Assembly: GCA_045430305.1 (NCBI GenBank)
Contig: JAILXW010000001.1
Span: 868,001-932,000, forward strand
Source of the DNA: Agarilytica sp045430305
GTDB taxonomy: Bacteria; Pseudomonadota; Gammaproteobacteria; Pseudomonadales; Cellvibrionaceae
Direction: 5' to 3'
Length of the DNA: 64,000 nucleotides
Position numbers and translations under genes: made by a program. Of the stretch, positions 47,249 to 57,057 are shown one piece after another. Positions within the stretch are counted from its first letter, which is position 1; each line of letters begins with the position of its first letter. Below the pieces are notes generated by a model. That model made no database searches. It was not told the origin of the DNA and worked only from the letters and a program-made list of their open reading frames with translations.

Positions 47249-47645
47249 TTGTGTACCTCGATATTCAGCTAGCAATATTTAATATGAAAATAATATGTTC
47301 AGGCTCGGCGTACTGTTGCGATTCGGCGTACTGTTGCGATAAAGCCTTTGTGAATTTGGAGCCGAGTCTACCAGTTGATCCCATTTTGCACAGACGCGAA
47401 CGACTGGTTGACTTGTTTGAAATTCATGGTAGGTGCAAAGCATTTATATTTCGAAATGAAATATAACTTTAAGCAAGAAGGTAATTTAATTCTAAAAAAG
47501 AGGTGAAAGTGTGATTTTTATATGGTTTTAGAGTCGATATAAGCGATATTTATTCGATATAGAAATATGAACCAGGTCACACACCCGATTTTGCGGTGCA
47601 AAACTCATGAACAGCCTAGGTCGCAAACACCGCAGCCAGAGGGCG
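47249..47645. other. Intergenic region between esterase and uvrB
   Basis: About 400 bases with no credible gene. It holds the esterase promoter region and, at 47305-47340, a tandem duplication of 18 bases. The part next to uvrB is A/T-rich; I see no clear terminator for the divergent or neighbouring genes. Confidence 0.6.
47305..47340. repeat. 18-bp perfect tandem duplication
   Basis: TCGGCGTACTGTTGCGAT occurs twice without spacer, about 60-95 bases upstream of the esterase start codon. It could alter promoter spacing or be a duplicated binding site; no evidence for either beyond its position. Confidence 0.9.
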
Positions 47646-49649
47646 TTAAAGAACTTGTGTTTTTAACGTTTGAATCTGATCTCGGAGTTTAGCCGCACGC
47701 TCAAACTCTAAATCTTTTGCAGCTTGGAACATTTCTTTTTCCAGCGCTTCTAAGTGTTCCCAAGGAGACTTTCCATCGGTGATATCAATTTCGTAGGCTT
47801 TAGACTTGTCCGAAACTTTTTTGCGCGTACTTAGTTTTGACCCTGGCGCTCGCGCCCCTTCCATAATATCTGCAACAGACTTCAAAATGCCTTTCGGTGT
47901 AATACCATGTTTTTTATTATGAGCAATTTGTTTGTTGCGACGACGCTCAGTTTCTTCCATCGCGCGCTGCATTGACCCCGTCACTTTATCTGCGTACAGA
48001 ATCGCGTGACCATTAACATTTCTGGCCGCGCGGCCAATGGTTTGAATCAATGAACGATCTGAGCGAAGAAAGCCTTCTTTGTCGGCATCGAAAATTGCGA
48101 CAAGGGCAACTTCTGGCATATCCAAGCCTTCACGTAATAAGTTAATACCCACGAGCACATCGAATTCACCAATACGAAGATCGCGAATAATTTCCACTCG
48201 TTCAACGGTATCAATATCTGAATGCAAGTAACGAACACGCACACCATGCTCTAACATGTATTCAGTTAAATCTTCAGCCATGCGTTTTGTCAGCACGGTA
48301 ATTAAAACCCGCTGCCCTAACGCAACACGCTTACGAATTTCAGAAAGGCAATCGTCCACCTGCGTCTGCGCCGAACGCACTTCCACTTTTGGATCGATTA
48401 ACCCGGTGGGGCGTACGACCTGTTCCACCACTTTGTCCTGCTTTTCGCTTTCGTATTTACCGGGCGTAGCAGAAACAAATATTGTTTGCGGTGCAAGCCT
48501 TTCCCACTCGTCGAATCGCATTGGTCTGTTATCAAGTGCCGAAGGCAAGCGAAAACCATATTCTACCAACGTTTCTTTTCGAGAACGGTCCCCTTTATAC
48601 ATGGCACCTATTTGCGGCACCGTAACATGTGATTCGTCTAATACGAGCAAGGCATTATTAGGGAGGTAATCGTATAAGGTAGGCGGTGCAGCTCCTGCGT
48701 CTCTGCCTGACAAATAACGCGAATAGTTTTCAATGCCATTGCAGTAGCCCAGCTCTTGCATCATTTCTAGGTCATATTTGGCGCGCTGTTCTAGTCTCTG
48801 AGCTTCAACAAGCTTGTTGTTATCACGCAGTTGCTCAAGACGCTCTTTAAGCTCTACTTTTATATGATCTATCGCTTCAATAATACGAGAGCGTGGTGTC
48901 ACGTAATGCGTTTTAGGGTAGATCGTGTAGCGCGGAACTCTATTGAAAATCTCCCCAGTTAGCGGGTCGAAAACTGAAATATTCTCAACTTCTTCATCAA
49001 ACAACTCAATACGTACAGCTTCAGCATCAGAGTCTGCCGGGAACACATCAATCACATCGCCACGTACTCGGTAAGTACCACGGCGAAAATCGACATCGTT
49101 GCGCTCATACTGCAATTCAGCTAAACGTCGCAAAATGTTTCTTTGCTCAAGTTGGTCGCCACGCACCACATGTAACATCATTTTCAAATAAGCATCGGGG
49201 TCACCCAAACCGTAAATCGCTGAGACAGTTGCCACAACAATCGCATCGTCGCGCTCCATTAACGCTTTTGTAGCCGATAAGCGCATTTGCTCAATGTGCT
49301 CATTTACCGATGCATCTTTATCAATAAACGTGTCAGACGACGGCACATACGCTTCGGGCTGGTAATAATCGTAATAAGAAACGAAATATTCTACTGAATT
49401 GTCAGGGAAAAAATCTTTTAACTCGCCATAAAGCTGTGCAGCCAAGGTTTTATTGTGAGCCATCACCATAGTTGGCCGCTGCACACGCTCTATTACATTA
49501 GCAATCGTAAACGTTTTACCTGAGCCTGTAACACCCAATAAGGTTTGATGAGCGAGACCATCGTCGAGCCCTTCCACCAACTGATCAATTGCCGAAGGCT
49601 GATCGCCTGCTGGTTTATACTTACTATGAACTTTGAATGGTTTTTTCAT
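47646..49649 (-). CDS. uvrB: UvrABC system protein B
   Basis: UvrB, 667 residues, the damage-verifying helicase-like subunit of nucleotide excision repair, working with UvrA and UvrC. Walker A GVTGSGKT is near residue 40. The beta-hairpin that probes DNA is YYDYYQPEAYVP, the DExx box is LDESH, and helicase motif VI is QTIGRAARN. The C-terminal UVR motif (KEMFQAAKDLEFERAAKLRD) binds UvrC. Length is typical. No LexA box was recognised in its upstream gap of 50 bases. Confidence 0.98.
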   Translation of the reverse strand: MKKPFKVHSKYKPAGDQPSAIDQLVEGLDDGLAHQTLLGVTGSGKTFTIANVIERVQRPTMVMAHNKTLAAQLYGELKDFFPDNSVEYFVSYYDYYQPEAYVPSSDTFIDKDASVNEHIEQMRLSATKALMERDDAIVVATVSAIYGLGDPDAYLKMMLHVVRGDQLEQRNILRRLAELQYERNDVDFRRGTYRVRGDVIDVFPADSDAEAVRIELFDEEVENISVFDPLTGEIFNRVPRYTIYPKTHYVTPRSRIIEAIDHIKVELKERLEQLRDNNKLVEAQRLEQRAKYDLEMMQELGYCNGIENYSRYLSGRDAGAAPPTLYDYLPNNALLVLDESHVTVPQIGAMYKGDRSRKETLVEYGFRLPSALDNRPMRFDEWERLAPQTIFVSATPGKYESEKQDKVVEQVVRPTGLIDPKVEVRSAQTQVDDCLSEIRKRVALGQRVLITVLTKRMAEDLTEYMLEHGVRVRYLHSDIDTVERVEIIRDLRIGEFDVLVGINLLREGLDMPEVALVAIFDADKEGFLRSDRSLIQTIGRAARNVNGHAILYADKVTGSMQRAMEETERRRNKQIAHNKKHGITPKGILKSVADIMEGARAPGSKLSTRKKVSDKSKAYEIDITDGKSPWEHLEALEKEMFQAAKDLEFERAAKLRDQIQTLKTQVL

Positions 49650-49698
49650 TGCTAACGTCGTAACACTGTATTGTATTGCAAGTTTTTCTTACAAAGAA

Positions 49699-51906
49699 TC
49701 AAGCGGAAGTAATTTTCCAACAATAATGAATTTTTTTATTTCGCTCAAAATCCGGGTCTAAACTTTCGGCGTGATAATCTATAACTTTAAAACGATCAGA
49801 AAGCTTAGGGTCTAATTTAAAGCTTCGTAGATTGGTAGAAAAATATAAAACCCCACCAGGGTTGAGTAAATCAACACAGCGGCTAATCAGTTTGCCATGG
49901 TCTTTTTGAACATCTAGCACGGTCGAGGTGAATTTCGAGTTAGAGAAACTCGGTGGGTCAAGCATGATGATATCGAAGCCCCGCCGACACTTTGCCAGCC
50001 ACTCAACGCAATCTGCACGCACAAGTTCATGGCTGCGCGAATGAATATTATTGAGCTTAAAATTTCGCCGCGCCCAGTCTAAATAAGTGTTAGACATATC
50101 AACACTCACCGTGTTGGTCGCGCCACCCAATATCGCCTGAACTGTCGCCGTTGCCGTATAGCAAAAAAGATTAAGAAAAGACTTTCCTGAAGCACTTTCA
50201 AATATGTGTCGACGTAGCGGCCTATGATCCAGAAACAAACCCGTATCTAAATAGTCGAACAAGTTCACCTCTAGGTTCGCCTTGCCTTCTTGTACTTGAA
50301 AATAGCCTTGTTTTGTTTTTTCTTTTTCAAATGTAGAGTTTTCACCTGACAGCTTTTCATACTGCGCACTACCTTTTTGCTTTTTACGTGTTTTACAGGC
50401 AATCGTTTTAATATCTAATGAGAAAGTCTGAGCAACCGCGTGCTGAACCTCTTCAAACCTTTTACGTGCTTTATCTTCGTTTACGCTTTTAGGCGCCTGG
50501 TATTCTTGAATGTGGTATTTCCCATCATACACATCGATCGCTGCAGCATACTCTGGCATATCGGCGTCGTATAAACGATAACAACTAATGTTCGATTTTT
50601 TACGCCATGATGCTAGTTTTCGATCGTTTTTTGTCAGGCGATTCGCGACCATTTGCGCACCCTCGCTGAGCGGCATAGTGCGCAAATCGCGCTCTTCTCG
50701 CAATACCGCCTCTTCACCATGCATTTCAAAAACATGTAATTCAGCCGGCAATTTCCCATTAAAGAACTTGTATTTATTGGTTGCCCTTAAGCGCATTTCT
50801 TTTGCTAGTTCAACATTACTTGTAAGAATGCCAACGCGCCAACCTGAAAGCTGGCTTTTAAGTACTTGACCGAATGTACGATAATCTTCACGCAGGGTTT
50901 CAACCACACCTAGACGTTCACCGTAAGGCGGGTTACAAATAAGCAAGCCACTTTCAACGTTGCCTAGCGCCTCACGAGTGAGGTTTTCCATAGAAGCAGC
51001 TTCAAAACGAACGCAAGACGAAAATGACGTATTCGCAATATTTTTTTCTGCAACATTTACCAAACCCGCTTCGCTATCACGACCAACGAAATCAGGGAAG
51101 TTATCTGCTGTGGTTGATTTAACGTTCTTATGCAGCTCTTCTTTTATTTTGTGCCAAAGTTCAGCGTCAAAATCGTACATTCCTTGACATGAAAAATCTT
51201 GACGCAACAACCCTGGGGGGTAATTCGCCGCAATCATTAACCCTTCAATAATAAAAGTACCTGAACCACACATGGGGTCCACGAGCGCTATTTTTTTATT
51301 TTCTTTTTCCGCTTTTTCGACCAGCGCAGGCCAACCTGCCCGATATAAAATCGCCGCAGCCAGATTTTCTTTGAGCGGCGCGTCACCCTGCGCCGTGCGA
51401 TAGCCTCGTTTATGTAGACTGTCGCCACTCATATCTAAAGAAACAAAAATTTCGCCTTTATTTAGGCGCAAGTTAATTCGAACATCCGCCTGGCGTTTAT
51501 CAACATTGGGGCGTTCAAGAGCGAGTTTTTTAAACCGATCAACAATGGCGTCTTTTACTTTCATTGCGCCAAATTGCGAATTTGTAATATCTTTATTTGT
51601 ACCAATAAAATCTACGACGAAAGTTTTTCCTTCAGATAGAAAATCTTCCCAACTAATTTGATACACAGCGCTGTATATTTCTTGCGCCGTTGACGCTTTT
51701 TCCTGCTGAAGCTGCCATAAAATTCGATTGGCAAAACGTGTTGATAACAGCGTGCGGTATAACACGGCTTTGTCTGCCCGAAACCCTACACCAGCAGCGG
51801 TTAATCGCAGGTCTTGCGCTCCAAACGTTTTTAGCTCGTCGCGTAGTAATTCTTCAATACCTTTGGGGCAACTTGCAAAGTATTGTTCGGTTTTGTCATG
51901 TTTCAT
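49699..51906 (-). CDS. rlmL: Bifunctional 23S rRNA methyltransferase RlmKL
   Basis: RlmKL, 735 residues, methylates 23S rRNA at G2445 (N2, N-terminal half) and G2069 (N7, C-terminal half). A THUMP domain (about 50-160) is followed by the first methyltransferase with NPPYGERLG, and the second one (from about 520) with LDPPSFSNSK. The length fits the fused form known in gammaproteobacteria. It starts 450 bases from rmf and is transcribed away from it. Confidence 0.96.
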   Translation of the reverse strand: MKHDKTEQYFASCPKGIEELLRDELKTFGAQDLRLTAAGVGFRADKAVLYRTLLSTRFANRILWQLQQEKASTAQEIYSAVYQISWEDFLSEGKTFVVDFIGTNKDITNSQFGAMKVKDAIVDRFKKLALERPNVDKRQADVRINLRLNKGEIFVSLDMSGDSLHKRGYRTAQGDAPLKENLAAAILYRAGWPALVEKAEKENKKIALVDPMCGSGTFIIEGLMIAANYPPGLLRQDFSCQGMYDFDAELWHKIKEELHKNVKSTTADNFPDFVGRDSEAGLVNVAEKNIANTSFSSCVRFEAASMENLTREALGNVESGLLICNPPYGERLGVVETLREDYRTFGQVLKSQLSGWRVGILTSNVELAKEMRLRATNKYKFFNGKLPAELHVFEMHGEEAVLREERDLRTMPLSEGAQMVANRLTKNDRKLASWRKKSNISCYRLYDADMPEYAAAIDVYDGKYHIQEYQAPKSVNEDKARKRFEEVQHAVAQTFSLDIKTIACKTRKKQKGSAQYEKLSGENSTFEKEKTKQGYFQVQEGKANLEVNLFDYLDTGLFLDHRPLRRHIFESASGKSFLNLFCYTATATVQAILGGATNTVSVDMSNTYLDWARRNFKLNNIHSRSHELVRADCVEWLAKCRRGFDIIMLDPPSFSNSKFTSTVLDVQKDHGKLISRCVDLLNPGGVLYFSTNLRSFKLDPKLSDRFKVIDYHAESLDPDFERNKKIHYCWKITSA

Positions 51907-52355
51907 TATGCAATCAGGCCATATTGAATGAGTTTGCTATAAACAATTGATCGTTCACTTTTTGGTTCAGCTTTGCGAGACTAAGTATCCGCCTTTACTG
52001 TGCGGCCTTGAAAGAGTCTAGACGACTCTACTTTTTGCGAGCACGCTGATGTTGTGATCGCCCTTGGTCTCTGGAGTGCCTAGCACTGCTTGGGGTAAGG
52101 GGATGAGCTCAGGTGCTCGCATAACCTATTGTTGTAAGGCTGCATTTTTCAAAGCGCTTTACAGGCTGGCTCCCTCTACTGGGGTTCAAAAACTGTGTTC
52201 TCAAAACACGCATGTGCTCTTACCCATTTGTCTCAAACAAAGCGAGGCGAACAACAAGAAAAGGCAAGGCGTGAACACATGTATTCATTACGGAGCCTCG
52301 ATACCTAACCTCTACATTCTTTGTCATTAGTACTACACACTACTGGAAGCACTAT
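51907..52355. other. Intergenic region between rlmL and rmf
   Basis: About 450 bases without a credible gene; it should hold the promoters of both divergent genes. A small inverted repeat AGAGTC/GACTCT (52013-52029) is followed by ACTTTTTG on the plus strand and looks like a weak terminator without an obvious gene in front of it. The long distance to rmf is consistent with a long, regulated leader, which is inference. Confidence 0.5.
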
Positions 52356-52559
52356 ATGAAACGTCAAAAACGCTCTGCAATCAATCGCGCCCAACAACGT
52401 GGCTACCAAGCCGGTATGAATGGAAAGTCACGTGACCTATGCCCTTTTGAAGGTGGCGAAATGCGTCACGAGTGGCTTACGGGCTGGCGTACCGGGCGCG
52501 AAGACCACTGGAGCGGTATGAATACTTTGGCGCAAGTTCAGAGACTCAGTAACATGTAG
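52356..52559 (+). CDS. rmf: Ribosome modulation factor
   Basis: RMF, 67 residues, turns 70S ribosomes into inactive 100S dimers in stationary phase. The family pattern is clear: MKRQKR at the N-terminus, RAQQRGYQAGMNGKS, CPF, and EWLTGWRTGRED. It is a little longer than the E. coli protein (55 residues) through its C-terminal tail. A GGAAG ribosome site precedes the ATG. It is convergent with pyrD, 40 bases away; in many gammaproteobacteria rmf and pyrD are also neighbours. Confidence 0.97.
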   Translation: MKRQKRSAINRAQQRGYQAGMNGKSRDLCPFEGGEMRHEWLTGWRTGREDHWSGMNTLAQVQRLSNM

Positions 52560-52599
52560 CTACTTTTTAGGCTCGTAGCCTTTCAAACACCGCGCAATC

Positions 52600-53640
52600 T
52601 CAAGCGCCGTTTTCACGAACGGTGCCTGCGGTGCGTATAGTTTGAGCACAGTCTTTTATTAGTTGTGGCCCTTTGTAAATAAAACCACTGTATACCTGCA
52701 CCAAGCTGGCACCCGCTTGGATTTTTTCTGCTGCGTCGTTACCGTCCATAATACCGCCGACACCGATAATAGGCATCGCGCCTTGAAGGTGTTTAGACAA
52801 CGACGCAATTGTTTGTGTCGATTTATCTTTTATAGGGCGCCCACTCAGGCCACCGGCTTCATCTTTATGCGGCGATCGTTCGACGCCCTCACGCCCGATA
52901 GTGGTATTTGTAGCAATGACGGCGTCAATCTTGTGCTCCACTAGCTTATCAGCCACTTGTTGTAGCTCTTCCATACTCATATCTGGGGCTATTTTTACTG
53001 CAATAGGAACATATTTTCCGCTCGCCTGAGCTAATTCGGCTTGTTTTGCTTTGACCCCGCCCAGAAGTACGTCAAAAGCTTCGCCAAACTGTAGGTTACG
53101 CAAACCTGGGGTATTGGGGGAAGACACATTCACGGTGATGTAATCGGCGTAATTGTAGACTTTCTCCATACAAAAGAGGTAATCACCTAGGGCATTCTCT
53201 TCTGGTGTGACTTTATTTTTGCCGATATTAATGCCAAGTACACCGCCATAGCGCCGATTCTTCACATTCTCGACCAAATGCTCCACACCTTTGTTGTTAA
53301 AGCCCATGCGATTAATGATGGCTTCTTCTTGCTTGAGGCGAAACATGCGGGGTTTAGGGTTACCCGCCTGCGCTTTGGGGGTAACGGTGCCAATTTCTAC
53401 AAAGCCAAAACCTAGTGCGCCGAGCGCGTTGAAGGCGTCACCATTTTTGTCTAAACCCGCGGCCAAACCAACGCGATTAGGGAATGTTAAGCCCATAACT
53501 TCGGTTTCATCAGAAGGGATATCAGAACAAAAAGGCGCCAAGAGCTTGAGCCGCTCGGCGGCACCGAGAAAATCTAAAGAAAGTTCGTGAGAAAGCTCTG
53601 GATCGAGCAAAAACAACAACTTGCGTAAACTGGAATACAT
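52600..53640 (-). CDS. pyrD: Dihydroorotate dehydrogenase (quinone), class 2
   Basis: PyrD, 346 residues, oxidises dihydroorotate to orotate with electrons going to the quinone pool; peripheral on the inner membrane. The N-terminal amphipathic helix (LRKLLFLLDPELSHELSL) is the membrane anchor of class 2 enzymes. GLAAGLDKNG binds FMN, and the catalytic serine lies in NVSSPNTPGLR. IGVGGI near the C-terminus binds phosphate of FMN. Length and motifs are typical. It follows the DUF2835 gene by 47 bases on the same strand. Confidence 0.97.
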   Translation of the reverse strand: MYSSLRKLLFLLDPELSHELSLDFLGAAERLKLLAPFCSDIPSDETEVMGLTFPNRVGLAAGLDKNGDAFNALGALGFGFVEIGTVTPKAQAGNPKPRMFRLKQEEAIINRMGFNNKGVEHLVENVKNRRYGGVLGINIGKNKVTPEENALGDYLFCMEKVYNYADYITVNVSSPNTPGLRNLQFGEAFDVLLGGVKAKQAELAQASGKYVPIAVKIAPDMSMEELQQVADKLVEHKIDAVIATNTTIGREGVERSPHKDEAGGLSGRPIKDKSTQTIASLSKHLQGAMPIIGVGGIMDGNDAAEKIQAGASLVQVYSGFIYKGPQLIKDCAQTIRTAGTVRENGA

Positions 53641-53687
53641 GCATTTACACCCAATAATCGAGCGCGCAAGGATACCGTTTTCAGCCT

Positions 53688-53906
53688 CTACAGTCGATGA
53701 ATACTGCGAAATTTCATATCGTTATCGAACTCGATTTGAAAACAACCACAAACCCCATCATGAGTCACAAAGGGCTTCAGGATATGGGCCGGAAAGCGAA
53801 TGCTTCGCCCATCACGCGCTCTGGCGCGTACCGATGAGGCGACACCCTGGTAGAGCTTGAGGTATTCGTCAGGGGCAATACTTAAATCGATTATCAGGTT
53901 TTGCAT
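53688..53906 (-). CDS. DUF2835 family protein
   Basis: A 72-residue protein with the pattern of the DUF2835 family: an N-terminal strand, EYLKLYQGVASSVRARARDGRSIRFPAHI in the middle (the family hallmark being a YYxG-like turn, a DGRxIxFPA segment), then LKPFVTHDGVCGCFQIEF. The family is common in gammaproteobacteria and has no established function. It is probably cytoplasmic, as no signal peptide is seen. It is 47 bases upstream of pyrD on the same strand and may share its transcript. Confidence 0.85.
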   Translation of the reverse strand: MQNLIIDLSIAPDEYLKLYQGVASSVRARARDGRSIRFPAHILKPFVTHDGVCGCFQIEFDNDMKFRSIHRL

Positions 53907-54232
53907 TTAACTCTAGGGGTAATCTGCACTAAAAAAACCTCAGTCACAGATTAAGCTTACGATAGTGTTTGAAGGCTCGGCTATTTTGTTAATTTTAATT
54001 TAGATTATTTTTCTAAACAATACAGTTAACAATTTTAACTTACCTGTTATACGTAAAAGTTTCTACGACGCTGTTTACGCCTTACTTTTGCTCCCTTTGT
54101 TTATAAAAACCCTCCATGGTCAATGCGTCACAAAGGCAATGTGAATTTGTCACAAACATTTCATTCGTATTGCAGTACTTTGCACACGTTAGCAAGAGAA
54201 ACCCCTCTATCAAGTACAAAAAGGACAGACAA
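53907..54232. other. Intergenic region, A/T-rich
   Basis: A/T-rich stretch of about 325 bases between the divergent DUF2835 and lipoprotein genes. It should contain both promoters; TTATACG near 54048 is a possible -10 for the plus strand. The frame of the lipoprotein gene runs open back to 54116, but the signal peptide and ribosome site place its start at 54233. Confidence 0.5.
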
Positions 54233-54799
54233 ATGGAACATGTTAAATTTTTTAATCAGAAAATCGTTGCTCGGAGTATAAAAGTAGCTGCCGCCGCCGG
54301 CCTGCTGATTAGTTTAAGCGGCTGCCTTCTTACTGCGCCTTACTGGAATCAAGTATTTAACAGCCACACCGACCAAGTACCCATTCAAGCATGGACGACT
54401 GACAGTAGCTCGCCGATCACCTTCCAATGTTCACAGGCATATCATGGTGGTTTATACCCATACTGGGGGCCAACATGGCACCACATAACAACGGTAAACC
54501 CAGATTTGCCCGGCGCGCTGGATACCTTCGGCACACGTATTTATAGTGCCGCATGGAAAGCACAGCTGCCCAACCAATGCTGGAGGCAAGACCCTGGCAA
54601 CGGTATTTGGTATGCCGCTGTTCGAGCACTTCAAGATGGCGATGAATACAGCACCTTTGATATCAACGGCTTAGAATGTTTGGGCCGAGAGAATGGCGCA
54701 GCAGGCAGCTGGTTGGGCTGGATTGGAGACGGTTGCACAAAAACCTATTCCAACTCAAACAACAATATTCCATACGTTATCTTCAGAGCAAACTCTTAG
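54233..54799 (+). CDS. Lipoprotein of unknown function
   Basis: A 188-residue protein with a lipoprotein signal peptide: basic start, hydrophobic core, and the lipobox LSGC (lipid-modified Cys near residue 29). The mature part is rich in Trp, Tyr and Gly and has four further cysteines (SQC, NQCW, LECL, DGCT), so one or two disulfides are likely in the periplasm. I do not recognise the family. The start at 54233 is preceded by AAGGA and begins a proper signal peptide; an upstream in-frame ATG at 54116 would bury it. It ends in a strong terminator, so it is probably a single-gene transcript. Confidence 0.75.
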   Translation: MEHVKFFNQKIVARSIKVAAAAGLLISLSGCLLTAPYWNQVFNSHTDQVPIQAWTTDSSSPITFQCSQAYHGGLYPYWGPTWHHITTVNPDLPGALDTFGTRIYSAAWKAQLPNQCWRQDPGNGIWYAAVRALQDGDEYSTFDINGLECLGRENGAAGSWLGWIGDGCTKTYSNSNNNIPYVIFRANS

Positions 54800-54841
54800 T
54801 GCATACGAATAAAAAATCACGCTATTACCGCTAAAAAGCAA

Positions 54842-54886
54842 GGCTGCCAGACACCTACAGGGTTAATTCTGGCAGCCCTTTTGATT
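54842..54886 (+). terminator. Rho-independent terminator after the lipoprotein gene
   Basis: A perfect 10-bp stem GGCTGCCAGA/TCTGGCAGCC with a 16-base loop is followed by CTTTTGATTT. It ends 15 bases before the next gene, so that gene needs its own start signal or read-through. Confidence 0.85.
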
Positions 54887-54900
54887 TAAGGAAGAATAAA

Positions 54901-55647
54901 ATGGAAGACTTAAGTCTCAACCGAACTCAAAACCACTGCGTGGATCACAAGCGCCCACTCCGACAAGCCTTTGGAATTATCACCCTCATGCTCGGCGCAT
55001 TATTATTTTCGTTGGTTTACTATTTTAATAGTATTTCAGCAATCGGGGCAGAGGTAGCGAAACCAGAACAAAAAGAAGTTACAACAATAAGCTTAACTAA
55101 AAACGAAAACATTTCTAACAGAACGAACAAGCCTGAACCTATAAGCAATTTAGTTTCAAGCCAGCAACACAATATCGAAACACACATAAATACAAAGCCC
55201 GAAACCAGCACAAAGCTAATAACTACAAACAATACCCCGCTAGCGCAATTACCCGAAGCTAGCGATTCCGCGTTTGATGTCCTTCCAATTAGCGACCCTC
55301 AATCAGACACGGGGCCCCAAGGCGATTACGCAAATGCGGCCTTAAATCCGCAACAGGTGAAACTCGACGAACTTCTACAACAAGAAGATTACGATACGGA
55401 GTGGGCTGCCTCAGTAGAGTCAGAAACGTGGGGCGCTTTTTATAACGCGGGTATCGAGCATAGCGACATTACCTCGATCGATTGCCGCAGCAGTATCTGC
55501 AAAATAGTTTTTGAGCACAGTGATGCACACGCTCAAGGTGATTTTCAAAAAGTGTTAACGCGCCATATTCAATCTCATCGTGGTCGAATATTCATGGGGC
55601 AAACGGCCTATGGACAACCCTCTACGGTTGTCTTTCGTCACCGCTAA
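54901..55647 (+). CDS. Membrane-anchored protein of unknown function
   Basis: A 248-residue protein. A short cytoplasmic start is followed by one membrane segment (about residues 24-45), a long polar Thr/Asn/Ser-rich linker (about 50-150), and a compact C-terminal domain (about 155-248) with the pattern DCRSSICKIVF, where two Cys five residues apart may form a disulfide. Similar DCRxxxCxxxF segments occur in many uncharacterised gammaproteobacterial envelope proteins. I cannot assign a function. AAGGAAG just before the ATG is a good ribosome site. Confidence 0.7.
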   Translation: MEDLSLNRTQNHCVDHKRPLRQAFGIITLMLGALLFSLVYYFNSISAIGAEVAKPEQKEVTTISLTKNENISNRTNKPEPISNLVSSQQHNIETHINTKPETSTKLITTNNTPLAQLPEASDSAFDVLPISDPQSDTGPQGDYANAALNPQQVKLDELLQQEDYDTEWAASVESETWGAFYNAGIEHSDITSIDCRSSICKIVFEHSDAHAQGDFQKVLTRHIQSHRGRIFMGQTAYGQPSTVVFRHR

Positions 55648-55896
55648 ACAGAATACACTTACCTTCTCTCTGCTATTCGTAAGGCTAGCAGAGCCCTCAC
55701 TTATTGACCCCTATCAATACGTCAAACTCACTAACCTCTATACTAGAACTTGTATACTGGGAGAGTGAGTTTCTAAAGGTGGTTCTGATCAAAAAACAAT
55801 GTCGCTGACTAAGCAGTAAATATCGCGTCACGAACAACCTCGTTAATAACTTTCTAACAATTCGCCTTTAACTTTGAATCTTTTCAACGAGCGCCT

Positions 55897-57051
55897 ATGT
55901 CTGGAAGTGTAAAAAAATCAAAAACAATCTTTACCACAATTGTCATTGTCTGCGCCGCAGGCATCGCCGCCTTACTTATAAACCGCGACGATGCCATTGA
56001 GGTTCAAACACAAGCGGTAGAAGTTGGCGCGGTACAGTCGAATGTGGCGAATACCCGAAGCGGTACCATTCAAGCCTGCCGTCGATCAAAACTCGCAACA
56101 GCGGTCGGTGGGCAGATCTCAGCAATCAATGTTAAAGAAGGTGAGCAGGTAAAAACTGGGCAACTTCTTCTGGAACTCTGGAATCGTGACATTCTATCCA
56201 CCGTCGAGGTCGCCGAAGCGGCACTTCAAGCACATCGTTTACAACAACACAGCTCTTGTATTTCAGCGGCGAGTGACGACCGCGAAGCAAAACGTCTAGC
56301 CGAACTGGCACAGCAAGAACTTGCCGCTGAGGAAATTGTGGATCGTGCGGTATCTCGTGCTAGCGCCAGTGAAGCCAATTGTCTTGCTGAGAAATCACGT
56401 GAAAAGGAATTCCAAGCACATCTAAAAGTTCAACAAGCTCTGCTAGAAAAAACGTATATTCGCGCCCCCTTCGACGGAACCATCGCAAACATTACGGGGG
56501 AAGTTGGCGAATATACAACACCTTCCCCACCTGGGGTGCCAACACCGCCAGCCATTGATCTACTTACCGCTGACTGCTTTTATTTAGCCGCGCCCATTGA
56601 TGAAGTGGATGCCGCGCAGGTAGAGGTTGGACAATCCACACGTGTCACCATCGACGCATTTCGCAACACATCTTTTGAGGGTGAGGTACGGAGAATTTCG
56701 CCCTATGTCGAAGATTTCGCTAAACAGGCTCGCACTGTAGAAATTGAAGTAAGTTTTGACCCCCAAAACCAATTACTGCTCGCAGGTTACAGTGCAGATG
56801 TTGAAGTAATACTTGCAAGCAAAAAAGATGTGCTTCGAATACCCACTGAAGCGATCATGGAGGGTCAAAAAGTCTGGGTCTTGCACCAGGAAAAAGTGAT
56901 TGAAAAAGAAATTTCTACTGGTATTGGAAACTGGAAATATACGGAAGTTGTAGACGGCCTCAACCTAGGTGAACGCATCATAACCTCTCTCGGAATAAGT
57001 AATTTAGCCCCCGGTATAAGTGCAAAAAATAGTTTGGCCAACGAACAGTAA
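55897..57051 (+). CDS. MacA/HlyD-type periplasmic adaptor of an ABC exporter
   Basis: A periplasmic adaptor of 384 residues. An N-terminal membrane anchor (about 12-29) is followed by a split biotinyl-lipoyl-like domain (GGQISAINVKEGEQVKTGQ ... TYIRAPFDGTI), a helical hairpin between them (about 100-180), and beta-barrel and membrane-proximal domains (RIPTEAIMEGQKVWVL). Such proteins bridge an inner-membrane ABC transporter to an outer-membrane channel of the TolC type; no TolC gene is in the window. The ATPase gene starts 6 bases later. Confidence 0.9.
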   Translation: MSGSVKKSKTIFTTIVIVCAAGIAALLINRDDAIEVQTQAVEVGAVQSNVANTRSGTIQACRRSKLATAVGGQISAINVKEGEQVKTGQLLLELWNRDILSTVEVAEAALQAHRLQQHSSCISAASDDREAKRLAELAQQELAAEEIVDRAVSRASASEANCLAEKSREKEFQAHLKVQQALLEKTYIRAPFDGTIANITGEVGEYTTPSPPGVPTPPAIDLLTADCFYLAAPIDEVDAAQVEVGQSTRVTIDAFRNTSFEGEVRRISPYVEDFAKQARTVEIEVSFDPQNQLLLAGYSADVEVILASKKDVLRIPTEAIMEGQKVWVLHQEKVIEKEISTGIGNWKYTEVVDGLNLGERIITSLGISNLAPGISAKNSLANEQ

Positions 57052-57057
57052 ACACGA

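Noticed and set aside
52013..52035. A terminator-like hairpin between rlmL and rmf
   Set aside because: The stem is only 6 bp and no plus-strand gene lies in front of it; kept only as a note in the intergenic entry.
54116..54232. A longer N-terminus for the lipoprotein
   Set aside because: It would put 39 residues in front of a complete lipoprotein signal peptide; the ATG at 54233 has the better ribosome site.
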